From positions 1 through 32,217 of the forward strand of contig NZ_LXLV01000068.1 of the NCBI RefSeq assembly GCF_001757995.1: DNA of 32,217 nt, given 5' to 3'. The notes beneath the pieces are model-generated. The model did no database searches. It saw only the letters and a program-made list of their open reading frames with translations, and was not told the origin of the DNA. The DNA comes from Bacillus mycoides. GTDB taxonomy: Bacteria; Bacillota; Bacilli; Bacillales; Bacillaceae_G. The number at the start of each line of letters is the position of its first letter. Position 1 is the first letter of the stretch. Positions 1 through 7,386 of this stretch are shown here, piece after piece. A program made the translations under genes and the position numbers.

Positions 1-43
1 ATTTATCTGAATAAGTTTGAAATTTATCCCCTTTTTTAACCAT
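1..43 (-). CDS. partial CDS, N-terminus only, unknown product
   Basis: An ATG at 43 on the minus strand follows a good ribosome binding site (GGAGGGG at about 51-57, spacing 7) and opens a frame that runs off the left edge. The visible start reads MVKKGDKFQTYSDK. Only 14 residues are seen, so no family can be named. The leader just upstream carries a nested inverted repeat (66-103). The call rests on the ribosome binding site and the open frame only. Confidence 0.5.
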   Translation of the reverse strand, partial: MVKKGDKFQTYSDK

Positions 44-65
44 AATAAAATCCCCTCCAAGTAAA

Positions 66-103
66 AGTGTAACATCCATGTGTATTCATGGTCTTTTTAC
101 ACT
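66..103 (-). promoter_or_regulatory. nested inverted repeat in the leader of the partial left-edge gene
   Basis: AGTGTAA (66-72) pairs with TTACACT (97-103), and inside it CCATG (76-80) pairs with CATGG (87-91). The two dyads share almost the same centre. No U-run follows on the minus strand, and the ribosome binding site of the partial gene starts about 9 bases further on. It looks like an operator or a 5'-leader hairpin rather than a terminator. Confidence 0.4.
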
Positions 104-154
104 GTCTACCTTAAGGGGATAATATCATATAAGAGTGTCTTTTCCGATAGTTTT

Positions 155-256
155 TTAGCAGAAGCAAGAAGCTCCAACTATGATTAATAAAATAAATAAT
201 ACAACTAATAAAGCAAAGCCGCCGCCACAACTACTACAACTACCACCAAAGCCCAT
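155..256 (-). CDS. YjcZ-family small sporulation protein (33 aa)
   Basis: A short frame with a near-perfect ribosome binding site (AAAGGAGG, about 7 bases before the ATG at 256). The protein starts MGFGGSCSSCGGGF, continues as a hydrophobic helix (ALLVVLFILLIIV) and ends GASCFC. The Gly/Cys/Ser-rich head plus one membrane helix in about 30 residues is the signature of the YjcZ/YhcN-type small spore proteins common in Bacillus. The family is linked to sporulation; its biochemical role is unknown. It stands alone, with no partner gene in the same direction. A sporulation sigma promoter would be expected upstream but I could not place one with confidence. Confidence 0.85.
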   Translation of the reverse strand: MGFGGSCSSCGGGFALLVVLFILLIIVGASCFC

Positions 257-646
257 AATAGTTCCTCCTTTAGATAAGAGGCGAAAACAAGGTGTCACTC
301 ATGTATTTTAACGGATTCAATTTACTTTATGTTTTTACTCATTAATTGAGCAGGTCCTTTAAGAAAAAAAGAAAAGACACCCTAAGGTGCCTTCCTCCGA
401 CTTGATAACCAAGTTTTATGTATTAAACTTCTATCCAATATTCTTGGAATTTTAATTCTTTTTTTCGAAAATTTCCAATCGTACACCTTACGAAGTTTAC
501 AATTATTTACAGGTTAATCATACCAAATAATTGTATAGACAACGAGACTTGTATTTGAATTCCAATAAACTTATTATTTGGATGTAGGGTGAAAAATAGA
601 AAAATAAAAATATAAAGAAAACGTTATGTCGTAGGAGGAATTTATT
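257..646. other. 390-bp gene-poor interval with an orphan terminator
   Basis: The interval lies between divergent small genes. It should hold the promoters of the YjcZ-like gene and of the 647-858 pair. No credible gene was found. A short minus-strand frame, ending in TAG just before the terminator at 362-392 and containing VYDWKFSKKR, has no start with a ribosome binding site and may be a decayed gene end. Confidence 0.5.
362..392 (-). terminator. orphan intrinsic terminator, minus strand
   Basis: On the minus strand AGGCACC (392-386), loop TTAG, then GGTGTCT (381-375), followed by a long T-rich tract. The stem is 7 bp with one G-U pair. No convincing minus-strand gene precedes it, so it may end a small RNA or be left over from a lost gene. 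Confidence 0.6.
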
Positions 647-697
647 ATGAAGAACAAGATTTTTAAAGGTACAGCAGTAATGCTACTAGTATTCTAA
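647..697 (+). CDS. 16-residue leader-like ORF coupled to the next gene
   Basis: A strong ribosome binding site (GTAGGAGGAA, spacing 5-6) precedes ATG at 647. The frame reads MKNKIFKGTAVMLLVF and stops at TAA 695-697. It looks like the first half of a signal peptide: basic head, then a hydrophobic stretch. The stop overlaps the next start as TAATG, an arrangement typical of translational coupling. It could be a real leader peptide that loads ribosomes for the 53-aa gene, or the stump of a secreted protein that was truncated. The downstream gene has no good ribosome binding site of its own, which favours coupling. Confidence 0.5.
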   Translation: MKNKIFKGTAVMLLVF

Positions 698-858
698 TGA
701 ATGACAAGTTTGTTATAGTATTAGCTATTCTAATCTGTTTAATTTTCTATTTTGGTGTAGATTATTTATTAAGTTTAAACACTCCAATAGCAATTGGTAT
801 TGCAGGTTTAGTTATTTTATTTTGGTTTGTTGTAATGGTTCTAACACGAAAGAAATAG
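697..858 (+). CDS. small membrane protein, unknown function (53 aa)
   Basis: The frame starts at the ATG that overlaps the stop of the 16-residue ORF (TAATG) and ends at TAG 856-858. It begins MNDKFVIVLAILICLIFYFG, followed by DYLLSLNTPIAIG and a second hydrophobic stretch (GIAGLVILFWFVVMVL), and ends TRKK. That gives two membrane helices with a short loop and a basic tail. Codon use is AT-rich like the neighbours. A strong terminator follows at 903-939, so the pair is a short two-cistron unit. No family is recognised. Confidence 0.65.
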   Translation: MNDKFVIVLAILICLIFYFGVDYLLSLNTPIAIGIAGLVILFWFVVMVLTRKK

Positions 859-902
859 ATTGATAGTAATTTAAAAATAGTATTTTACTGATGTATAAAC
901 CT

Positions 903-939
903 AAAAAACTCCCTTTAGATGCCTAAGGGGAGTTTTTTT
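903..939 (+). terminator. intrinsic terminator after the 53-aa gene
   Basis: AAAAAACTCCCTTTAG (903-918) pairs with CTAAGGGGAGTTTTTT across a 4-nt loop, followed by T residues. It is a strong stem placed 45 bases after the stop of the 53-aa gene. Confidence 0.9.
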
Positions 940-995
940 AAAATCTATATTTTATATGGATTAAGGATAACGAGGTTTTTTGATAAAAATACACA

Positions 996-1039
996 AAAAC
1001 CCCGAATCATGGGCTTTTTTTAAGTGCCCATGATTCGGG
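996..1039 (-). terminator. intrinsic terminator for the minus-strand pair 1117-1655
   Basis: CCCGAATCATGGGC (1001-1014) and GCCCATGATTCGGG (1026-1039) form a perfect 14-bp stem with an 11-nt loop. On the minus strand it is followed by a T-run (GGTTTTTGTG). It lies downstream of the 76-aa minus-strand gene. Confidence 0.85.
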
Positions 1040-1116
1040 ATACAGTTCAATGCGACAGGTTCTTTTTGTTACTTATTTATGAAAAGAAAAAAATGACGAA
1101 ATGATTAGCATGTTTA

Positions 1117-1347
1117 CTATACAAGAGGAAGCATCCATAATTTCCATATGATACTTACGATTACTATAAGTACAAAATCAAAAAAATCTAATCTCGGACC
1201 CTTTTTCATAGTCATATCTAACCACATATGAACCAATTTCAATCTTTTGTATTTATGAATATTTTTCTTTGCAAATCGGTAAGTGAGCACTTGCATGATG
1301 TAAATTCCAGTTACGCAAATAAACAATAAGATGAGAAATTCAACCAC
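1117..1347 (-). CDS. small membrane protein, unknown function (76 aa)
   Basis: The start is a GTG at 1347, with GGAGGAATTTC just before it. The protein has an N-terminal membrane helix (FLILLFICVTGIYIMQVL), a basic middle (YRFAKKNIHKYKRLK) and a second hydrophobic helix near the C-terminus (FVLIVIVSIIWKLWML). It follows the 98-aa gene by 11 bases and is probably in the same transcript, ending at the terminator at 996-1039. No family is recognised; the pair is likely specific to the B. cereus group. Confidence 0.7.
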   Translation of the reverse strand: MVEFLILLFICVTGIYIMQVLTYRFAKKNIHKYKRLKLVHMWLDMTMKKGPRLDFFDFVLIVIVSIIWKLWMLPLV

Positions 1348-1358
1348 GAAATTCCTCC

Positions 1359-1655
1359 CTATTTTTGAAGCGTTTTTTCTACTATACGGTTCTTCAAAAC
1401 CCAGTCTTCAAACTGAGCACTTCCAAATTCCCAGCTCAAATCACGAGCATGTACAGAAAAAACGTAATAACCGGCATATTCGTCCATAAACATTCCTGCC
1501 CCTACATCATCTTTCTGAATACCATATACTCCAAAATTAAAATATACATCCCACACGTCTTCATGCTTCCTCTTATAAGCAATCGATTCCATATCACATT
1601 CAGTTCCGAAATAATCAAGATGTAAATGTACGCTATCATCGTATTCGTAATCCAT
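1359..1655 (-). CDS. hypothetical cytoplasmic protein (98 aa)
   Basis: ATG at 1655 follows AAGGGGTGATAAA. The protein is acidic and aromatic (starts MDYEYDDSVHLHLDYFGTE) with no signal peptide or membrane helix. It has repeated aromatic/Asp segments such as WDVYFNFGVYGI and YAGYYVFSVHARDLSW. This looks like a small beta-rich fold of the kind seen in immunity-like or DUF proteins, but nothing adjacent resembles a toxin. It is the upstream gene of a two-gene unit with the 76-aa membrane protein. Function unknown. Confidence 0.7.
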   Translation of the reverse strand: MDYEYDDSVHLHLDYFGTECDMESIAYKRKHEDVWDVYFNFGVYGIQKDDVGAGMFMDEYAGYYVFSVHARDLSWEFGSAQFEDWVLKNRIVEKTLQK

Positions 1656-1775
1656 TTTATCACCCCTTATATTTGTACTTCTTTACTACCCAAAAAATTC
1701 CTGCTATATATACTCACATATGGGCACTTACCTACATATTATGCTTGTAGATTGACTTCTAGGAGGTGTCATATA

Positions 1776-2783
1776 GTGAAAAAATTAATAACTGCTTTTT
1801 GCATCATGTTACTAGCTGTTTTCACATTCGCTGCTTGTAGTAGCACAAAAGAAAATACAAAAGAACAAGCTCAAAAAATTCGCGTTGGCGAAGTTACCCA
1901 CTCTCTTTTCTACGCACCATTATATGTTGGAATTGAAAAAGGATTTTTTAAAGATGAAGGTTTAAATATTGACTTACAAACAACAGCTGGCGGAGATAAA
2001 ACGATGACCACCCTTTTATCTGGCGGCATTGATATTGCGCTCGTTGGTTCAGAAACGTCTATTTATGTTCATCAACAAGGAGCAAAAGATCCTGTCATTA
2101 ATTTTGCGCAGCTTACACAAACAGATGGCACATTTTTAGTTTCCCGTAAAAAGTTAGACTCTTTTAATTGGAATGACGTAAAAGGCGTTACATTTTTAGG
2201 ACAGCGTAAAGGCGGTATGCCACAAATGGTTGGTGAATACGTTTTAAAGAAAAATGGCATTGACCCTCGCAAAGATACGAACTTAATTCAAAATATCGAG
2301 TTTGCTAACATTGCAAATGCCTTTGCATCTGGTACGGGAGAATTTGTACAGCTCTTTGAACCGACTGCAAGTATACTTGAAAAAGAAGGAAAAGGTTATA
2401 TCGTCGCGTCTTTCGGAGCTGAATCTGGTACTGTCCCTTATACAACGTTTATGGCAAAAGAAAGTTTCTTAAAGAAAGATAAAGCTGCTGCAGAAAAATT
2501 CACGCGCGCACTATATAAAGCACAGCAATGGGTTGATACACATAGTCCAGAAGAAATTGCTACCGCTGTTTCCCCATTATTTAAAGACACTTCAAAAGAC
2601 ATTTCAGTGAAAGTAATTGAGCGCTACAAAAAACAACATTCTTATGCGACAAATCCATTATTAGATGCTGAAGAATGGAAACAGCTCCAAACGATTATGA
2701 AAGAAGCTGGCGAATTACAAAAAGAAGTTCCACATGAAACGCTCGTCAATACAAAAATTGCCGAAAGCGTTATTAAGAAATAG
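1776..2783 (+). CDS. ABC transporter substrate-binding lipoprotein, NMT1/SsuA/TauA-like
   Basis: The GTG at 1776 is chosen because AGGAGGTG sits 7 bases before it and it opens a lipoprotein signal peptide (VKKLITAFCIMLLAVFTFAAC, lipobox FAAC). The in-frame extension to 1626 has no ribosome binding site. The mature protein (about 315 aa) has the periplasmic-binding fold features of the nitrate/sulfonate/taurine and NMT1/THI5 families: YVGIEKGFFKDEGLNI near the N-terminus and LLSGGIDIALVGSE after it. It is followed after 11 bases by its ATPase and then the permease, so this is a full importer. The substrate cannot be read from sequence. Aliphatic sulfonate or a thiamine precursor are the usual options; no TPP riboswitch precedes this operon. 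Confidence 0.9.
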   Translation: MKKLITAFCIMLLAVFTFAACSSTKENTKEQAQKIRVGEVTHSLFYAPLYVGIEKGFFKDEGLNIDLQTTAGGDKTMTTLLSGGIDIALVGSETSIYVHQQGAKDPVINFAQLTQTDGTFLVSRKKLDSFNWNDVKGVTFLGQRKGGMPQMVGEYVLKKNGIDPRKDTNLIQNIEFANIANAFASGTGEFVQLFEPTASILEKEGKGYIVASFGAESGTVPYTTFMAKESFLKKDKAAAEKFTRALYKAQQWVDTHSPEEIATAVSPLFKDTSKDISVKVIERYKKQHSYATNPLLDAEEWKQLQTIMKEAGELQKEVPHETLVNTKIAESVIKK

Positions 2784-2794
2784 AGGCGAAGTGT

Positions 2795-3559
2795 ATGAGT
2801 TTTTTACAAATACGTAACGTTTCTCACTGCTTTTTTGCAAAAGAAAATGCGAAACTTATTCTTGAAGATATGAGCTTGCACGTAGAAGAAGGAGAGTTTA
2901 TTTCTATTCTTGGTCCGAGTGGTTGCGGAAAAACAACGCTCCTCTCCATAATTGCAGGGCTACTCGATCCAATTGAAGGAATCGTATTTTTAGATGGTGA
3001 ACCGATCACAACGATGACCCCATCTATGGGCTATATGCTCCAGCAAGATTACTTGTTTCCTTGGAAAACAATTGAAGAAAATATTATGCTCGGACTTCAT
3101 ATTCGGAAGATTTATGATAAAAATACGAAGGAACATACATTAAAGCTTTTAAAGCAAGTCGGCTTACATGATATAGAACAGCAATATCCTCGTGAGCTAT
3201 CCGGCGGTATGCGCCAACGTGCTGCCCTCGTTCGAACATTAGCGACCGATCCGAAAATTTTATTGCTAGATGAACCATTTTCCGCTCTCGATTATCAAAC
3301 AAAATTAAAACTAGAAGAACTCGTCTTCACATTACTACGTAAATACAAGAAAACATCACTACTTGTGACACATGATATTGAAGAAGCAATTGCGATGAGC
3401 GATCGCATTTATTTACTGCAAGCGAACCCTGGAAAAATTGCAAAAACGTTCATCGTCCCAGAAAGTATCCGTTCTTTATCGCCGTTAGAAGCACGCCACC
3501 ACCATGACTTCCCAGTCCTCTTCCAAGAAATATGGAAGGAGTTGGAACGACTTGGATAA
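2795..3559 (+). CDS. ABC transporter ATP-binding protein, SsuB/TauB/NrtD class (254 aa)
   Basis: This is the nucleotide-binding subunit energising the importer. It has a complete motif set: Walker [10 protein letters not shown] (about residues 40-48), Q-loop in [10 protein letters not shown], signature LSGGMRQR, Walker [13 protein letters not shown] and the H-loop in [16 protein letters not shown] after the Q-loop is typical of the sulfonate/nitrate/taurine group. GAGGCGAAGTGT precedes the ATG. Its 3' end overlaps the start of the permease by 8 bases (from the TTG start) or 56 bases (from an upstream ATG), which implies translational coupling. Its length is normal for the family. Confidence 0.93.
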   Translation: MSFLQIRNVSHCFFAKENAKLILEDMSLHVEEGEFISILGPSGCGKTTLLSIIAGLLDPIEGIVFLDGEPITTMTPSMGYMLQQDYLFPWKTIEENIMLGLHIRKIYDKNTKEHTLKLLKQVGLHDIEQQYPRELSGGMRQRAALVRTLATDPKILLLDEPFSALDYQTKLKLEELVFTLLRKYKKTSLLVTHDIEEAIAMSDRIYLLQANPGKIAKTFIVPESIRSLSPLEARHHHDFPVLFQEIWKELERLG

Positions 3560-4358
3560 TATAAAACAACTACATGAACAGTTTCGAAGAAAAGAAAGAC
3601 AACATGCATGGTTAGCTCGCTCTTTACAACTTTTACTGCTCGTTCTCTTCTTCGCGTTATGGGAAATAGCTAGCAAGAAAGAGTGGATTGATCCTTTACT
3701 CTTTAGCTCTCCCTCGAGTATTTGGGATCTCTTCTTAACGAAATGGATTGACGATTCACTTTGGATTCACATATGGACGACGTTACTTGAAACAGGAGTA
3801 GGCTTCATTCTCGGCACTGTACTCGGAGCTATTATCGCTACTCTCCTTTGGTGGATGCCACTTTTAGCTCGTGTACTCGATCCATATCTCGTCGTCCTAA
3901 ACGCAATGCCAAAAGTGGCACTTGGTCCAATCATCATTGTAATTTTCGGACCAAACATTTCATCTTCTATCGCAATGGGGGTAATCATCTCCATCATCAT
4001 TACCATTCTCGTTATTTACAGCGCATTTCAAGAAGTCGATTCCAACTATGTAAAAGTCATGGATACATTTGGATCCACTAAATGGCAATGCTATAAGCAC
4101 GTTATTCTCCCTTCATCCTTCCCTGCCATTATTTCAACGTTAAAGGTGAATGTTGGCTTATCATGGGTCGGTGTTATTTTCGGAGAACTCCTCGTTTCTA
4201 AACAAGGACTTGGCTATTTAATTAGTTACGGATTCCAAGTCTTTAACTTCACACTCGTCTTACTGAGTGTATTGCTCACATGTATCCTTGCAACTCTTAT
4301 GTATGTATTTGTCGAGGCATTCGAAAAACTCCTTATTGGGAAACGAAAAAGAAGCTGA
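3552..4358 (+). CDS. ABC transporter permease, SsuC/TauC-like (about 268 aa)
   Basis: The permease has six predicted membrane helices and the EAA-type cytoplasmic loop ([18 protein letters not shown], then [11 protein letters not shown]), typical of binding-protein-dependent transport permeases. I prefer the TTG start at 3552 because AAGGAG ends 10 bases before it and the overlap with the ATPase gene is then only 8 bases. An ATG at 3504 in the same frame would add 16 residues but has no ribosome binding site. It is the last gene of the three-gene importer. A terminator stem overlaps its last codons (4348-4389). Confidence 0.9.
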   Translation: MDNIKQLHEQFRRKERQHAWLARSLQLLLLVLFFALWEIASKKEWIDPLLFSSPSSIWDLFLTKWIDDSLWIHIWTTLLETGVGFILGTVLGAIIATLLWWMPLLARVLDPYLVVLNAMPKVALGPIIIVIFGPNISSSIAMGVIISIIITILVIYSAFQEVDSNYVKVMDTFGSTKWQCYKHVILPSSFPAIISTLKVNVGLSWVGVIFGELLVSKQGLGYLISYGFQVFNFTLVLLSVLLTCILATLMYVFVEAFEKLLIGKRKRS

Positions 4359-4389
4359 CTCAAAACCGTGCACTAGAGTCAGCTTCTTT
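4348..4389. terminator. bidirectional terminator between convergent genes
   Basis: AAAGAAGCTGACTC (4348-4361) pairs perfectly with GAGTCAGCTTCTTT (4376-4389). T-rich sequence follows on both strands. It overlaps the permease stop codon and lies just past the end of the minus-strand gene at 4393, so one hairpin serves both. Confidence 0.9.
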
Positions 4390-4392
4390 CTT

Positions 4393-4620
4393 TTATCTTT
4401 GATCGCACATTTTTGCATCATTTGTAACATTGCCATTAGCAACCGTAACTGTATGGAAGCAATCTTTCACACGCACCGTAACAACATTATCTTTTCGATC
4501 TATCACATGATAATCATTAAACTTTTTATCCAATGCACTACGAATTTGCTCCCCTTCAAAAATCGGAAAACCGTGAGACATTACCCAAATGAGACCAGCA
4601 ACAGCAAGAATCGTTTTCAT
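4393..4620 (-). CDS. small exported protein, unknown function (75 aa)
   Basis: The ATG at 4620 is preferred. GAGGAGG lies 11 bases before it, whereas the in-frame ATG at 4629 is only 2 bases from GGAGG. The protein begins MKTILAVAGLIWVMSHGFPIF, a signal peptide or membrane anchor. It continues with a charged segment containing HVIDRKDNVVTVRVKDCFHTVTV, a short beta-strand repeat, and has two Cys residues in the mature part (KDCF and KMCD) that could form a disulfide. It ends in the bidirectional terminator shared with the ABC operon. No named family is recognised. Confidence 0.7.
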   Translation of the reverse strand: MKTILAVAGLIWVMSHGFPIFEGEQIRSALDKKFNDYHVIDRKDNVVTVRVKDCFHTVTVANGNVTNDAKMCDQR

Positions 4621-4776
4621 ACGTTTCATTACCTCCTCGAGAGTAAACTTATAGCCCCTATAATATGCGCATTATAATTGTGTCTAATTTGTGACATTTT
4701 TATACTAATTCTATTTTATAGCGCTAGTTCCTTCTTCTTTTTAGAGAAAAGACAGAATTTTCAATTTTATCAACAT

Positions 4777-4811
4777 AAAAAAACGAAAAGAACTAAAACT
4801 CTTCACGTTTT
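4777..4811 (-). terminator. probable terminator for the zincin lipoprotein gene
   Basis: On the minus strand AAAACG-T-GAAGAG pairs imperfectly with CTTTTCGTTTT and is followed by seven T residues. The stem contains G-U pairs and a bulge, so confidence is moderate. It lies 36 bases past the stop at 4847. Confidence 0.5.
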
Positions 4812-4846
4812 CCCTTGGCTAAAATATATCGAACACATAACTCGCA

Positions 4847-5965
4847 TTAGTGTCCACTTGGTTGTTCTATCGTTTTCGAAACATCATATAATCCCGCTAA
4901 CACTTCCGCTCTCATTTTTACAAGCTCAGGGAATTGATAGAAGAAATCAATTTTTTTATACTTTAACTCAGTTCCTTCTTTCACCTTTTTTGAATCTTGT
5001 AAAATAAACGTTGTAAATGTATATGCAATATCCTCTGCTACATTTGCCGTCCCATACAGTGAAACAAACTCATCATGCTTTTCCTTAAAAAATGCAATTT
5101 GAGCTTCTTCACTTTCTTCCACTTTCTTTTCTGTCCACTCCTGCTCAATTTGTTTCCAAAATAAATTATGGAATTGATTTATATAAGAGCTTTCCTTCGC
5201 ACATCCTTCTTGTAAAAAAAGAGATTTACATTTATTTTGGTATGATGAAATATTTTTATCTTCTTCAAAAGCTTTTAAGTACTTTTCATTTACTGGTATC
5301 TGTTTATGTCCTAGCGTTAATACATGAGCCGTTTCATGTATTAATGTTTTTATCAATTGATCGATATTTACTGCAGAGTCAAGCGTATCTAAACTAAGAG
5401 TCCATTCTTTCGGATACTCCATGCTAGGCATAACATGAGCTACTACTCCACCGTAACCATCTGTTACCATATCAAACTCTTTGATGTCATTACGATACTT
5501 AGTTGGAATAAGAGTGCTATACATCTCCCATAACGATTCATGATAATCTCTATCTTTACGTTGCTTTAATACTACTTCTTCCGCTCCCTTATCATCAACA
5601 AATGCTTTATTTAAACGTTTCCGTTCTATTTTTTCAAAATAAGGATCTACAATTTCCTCACCATCAATATAATACGAAGCTAAAAAGAAATAATTTTCAT
5701 CATCCTCTTTTTTCATTTCCGCTTCTTTCATATCATTACTTGAATTTCCTTCTAAATCATAATCCTCTGGTACTTCAAGTTCTGAAAGTCCATCTATCTG
5801 TTTATATACTTTTTGAAGCGTTTTATCGCCTATTTGTGTGCATTCTTCTGTCGTTTCGCACACATCTTTCTTCTCTCTTTTCGAAGTTTGCTCCGCCATA
5901 TCACATCCAGCTACTAAGCCAATTGAAATTATAAAACAAACTAATTTCCCATACAGTTCTTTCAT
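4847..5965 (-). CDS. lipoprotein with a zincin-type metallopeptidase motif (372 aa)
   Basis: GGAGGTTCAA precedes the ATG at 5965. The N-terminus (MKELYGKLVCFIISIGLVAGC) is a lipoprotein signal peptide, with the lipid-bearing Cys at about residue 21, so the protein should sit on the outer face of the membrane. A Lys/Glu-rich linker follows. At about residues 210-222 is HETAHVLTLGH: a zinc-binding HExxH plus a third His at position 11, as in the metzincin spacing, although the usual Gly at position 8 is Thr. A downstream NVAEDIAYTF could instead supply a gluzincin-type third ligand (Glu). I infer a zinc peptidase; substrate unknown. It is transcribed divergently from the HAD gene. Confidence 0.75.
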   Translation of the reverse strand: MKELYGKLVCFIISIGLVAGCDMAEQTSKREKKDVCETTEECTQIGDKTLQKVYKQIDGLSELEVPEDYDLEGNSSNDMKEAEMKKEDDENYFFLASYYIDGEEIVDPYFEKIERKRLNKAFVDDKGAEEVVLKQRKDRDYHESLWEMYSTLIPTKYRNDIKEFDMVTDGYGGVVAHVMPSMEYPKEWTLSLDTLDSAVNIDQLIKTLIHETAHVLTLGHKQIPVNEKYLKAFEEDKNISSYQNKCKSLFLQEGCAKESSYINQFHNLFWKQIEQEWTEKKVEESEEAQIAFFKEKHDEFVSLYGTANVAEDIAYTFTTFILQDSKKVKEGTELKYKKIDFFYQFPELVKMRAEVLAGLYDVSKTIEQPSGH

Positions 5966-6058
5966 TTGAACCTCCGTCGTTACAGTCTACAAAAATATGA
6001 TAATCATTTTTTCACAAATATGCGATAATTATTTATAAAAACTTTGAGGAGGTTACAT

Positions 6059-6727
6059 ATGATTCGTACGGTGCTATTTGATTTAGATGGGACACTATTA
6101 GATCGTCGTCAATCTTTAGAAAAGTTTATTCATGATCAATATAATCGCTTCGCCTCTCACTTGATCAGCGTAGAAAAATCCGAGTATTGCTCTCGGTTTC
6201 TTGTACTCGATAATAACGGCTATACGTGGAAGGATAAAGTATATGCTACTCTCCTTCGCGAATACAACATTAGCACTTTAACGCAAGAGCAACTGTTGCA
6301 CGACTACATTACAAACTTTCAACATCATTGTATTCCTTTCCCAAACATGCATGAATTACTTCAACAACTGACTCAGCACAATATAAAAATTGGTATTATT
6401 ACAAACGGATTTACTGAATTTCAGATGGGCAACCTTCGAGCACTAAACATACATACGTATACAAACACAATTCTCGTTTCAGAAGCTGAAGGAATTAAAA
6501 AACCTCATCCTGAAATTTTCGAACGTGCTTTGCAAAAGCTACATGTTACAGCGGAAGAATGCCTTTACGTTGGAGATCATCCAGAAAACGATGTACTTGG
6601 GGCTGAAAACGTAGGAATTCATGGCGTTTGGAAGAGAGATTTATTTTGGGGTGACTTTACACATTCACGTGTGATTAATGATTTATTAGAGGTTCTTTCG
6701 TTTTTAGAGGTGGAAGTAAAGACATAA
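6059..6727 (+). CDS. HAD-superfamily hydrolase (222 aa)
   Basis: The ATG at 6059 follows GAGGAGG with spacing 6; the frame opens 5 codons earlier inside the ribosome binding site. Motif I is DLDGTLLD (nucleophile Asp8, acid Asp10), motif II is in GIITNG, the conserved Lys is in GIKKPHPEIF, and motif III is VGDHPENDVLGA. The helical cap between motifs I and II puts it in the subfamily IA phosphatase/dehalogenase-like group (B. subtilis YfnB/YjjG type). The likely activity is hydrolysis of a small phosphorylated metabolite; the substrate is not readable. It is monocistronic. Confidence 0.9.
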   Translation: MIRTVLFDLDGTLLDRRQSLEKFIHDQYNRFASHLISVEKSEYCSRFLVLDNNGYTWKDKVYATLLREYNISTLTQEQLLHDYITNFQHHCIPFPNMHELLQQLTQHNIKIGIITNGFTEFQMGNLRALNIHTYTNTILVSEAEGIKKPHPEIFERALQKLHVTAEECLYVGDHPENDVLGAENVGIHGVWKRDLFWGDFTHSRVINDLLEVLSFLEVEVKT

Positions 6728-6740
6728 CAATAGTAAATAA

Positions 6741-6771
6741 ATTATATCAGCGATTTTTGAAATATATCGCC
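6741..6771 (-). repeat. copy of a dispersed AAAATCGYTGATATA-type motif
   Basis: Read on the minus strand this is a unit of the form GCGATATATTTC followed by AAAAATCGCTGATATA. Two closely related units occur at 18431-18505. It lies just after the HAD gene stop. It is likely a small B. cereus-group dispersed repeat; the exact family was not identified. Confidence 0.45.
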
Positions 6772-6796
6772 TTACCGATAAAAGCTGACAAACAAA

Positions 6797-6827
6797 AAGG
6801 AGGCCATTGTTAAAAAAGCCTCCCCTT
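6797..6827 (-). terminator. terminator for the DUF3267 gene
   Basis: AAGGAGGC (6797-6804) and GCCTCCCCTT (6818-6827) pair through a core GGAGGC/GCCTCC. On the minus strand a T-run (CCTTTTTG) follows the stem. It sits just past the stop at 6834 and may also stop read-through of the HAD gene. Confidence 0.75.
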
Positions 6828-6833
6828 CCTTTA

Positions 6834-7370
6834 TTATTCATAAACTGTAAACTGCGGTTTACTCGGATGGTCTATCACTTGCGCATCATCTGGAAACTTT
6901 GAAACTTTTTGATATAGGGCAATGTCACCGATACAACCTGCTGTTAGTAGAATCCCTAAAAATGAGAGTGGCTCCAGATTCATAGCTAATCCCAATACAA
7001 TTGGTAAAATTCCAGTTGGTAAAAACGGAAGCATTAACACTTTCTTCATTTGCTTTACTGTAATCGCCTTTTTAGAATGAGCATATGCAACACCTAACTT
7101 CCAATTGACACCCCATTTCAGCTTACTCCATGGAACACCTCCGATATAGCGAAATCCTATTAAATGTATCGCTTCATGAATACAAATGAGAACAATCATT
7201 GCGATAATAAAAAGAAACAGGGTTGGTAACGTAATTTCAACTTGAACCCCGCCTGAAAGAAGTGAATGTAAAAAACTAATTCCAATCGCCAGAGCGAATG
7301 CTATACAACATGAATAGAAATTTAATTTAACCATCGAAACAGTAACAGTCGTTTCTTTTCTTTTATCCAT
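6834..7370 (-). CDS. DUF3267 membrane protein, putative metalloprotease (178 aa)
   Basis: The ATG at 7370 is chosen because TAGGAGGGG lies 5 bases upstream. The longer open frame begins within the operator region and has no ribosome binding site. The protein has four or five predicted membrane helices. An HEAIH motif (HExxH) lies in a helix in LICIHEAIHLIGF, as in the DUF3267 family, which is regarded as a zincin-like, possibly intramembrane peptidase. A conserved GDIALYQ segment follows near the C-terminus and could supply another metal ligand. It is monocistronic. Two matching palindromes flank the promoter region (7387-7447), so the gene is probably under a dedicated repressor. Confidence 0.8.
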   Translation of the reverse strand: MDKRKETTVTVSMVKLNFYSCCIAFALAIGISFLHSLLSGGVQVEITLPTLFLFIIAMIVLICIHEAIHLIGFRYIGGVPWSKLKWGVNWKLGVAYAHSKKAITVKQMKKVLMLPFLPTGILPIVLGLAMNLEPLSFLGILLTAGCIGDIALYQKVSKFPDDAQVIDHPSKPQFTVYE

Positions 7371-7386
7371 CTTTCCCCTCCTAAGA

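Noticed and set aside
1365-1625. Plus-strand frame opposite the 98-aa gene
   Set aside because: No ribosome binding site, and it is the antisense of a well-supported minus-strand gene.
1359-1655. Immunity protein for a nearby toxin
   Set aside because: Composition is suggestive but no toxin or secretion gene lies next to it.
1626-1775. N-terminal extension of the ABC substrate-binding protein
   Set aside because: No ribosome binding site; the GTG at 1776 has AGGAGGTG and opens directly into a lipoprotein signal peptide.
1660-1775. Riboswitch upstream of the ABC importer
   Set aside because: None of the conserved blocks of TPP, purine, SAM or cobalamin riboswitches is present and the leader is short.
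4267-4677. Plus-strand 136-aa frame across the ABC terminator
   Set aside because: It crosses the bidirectional terminator, overlaps the minus-strand secreted gene and lacks a ribosome binding site.
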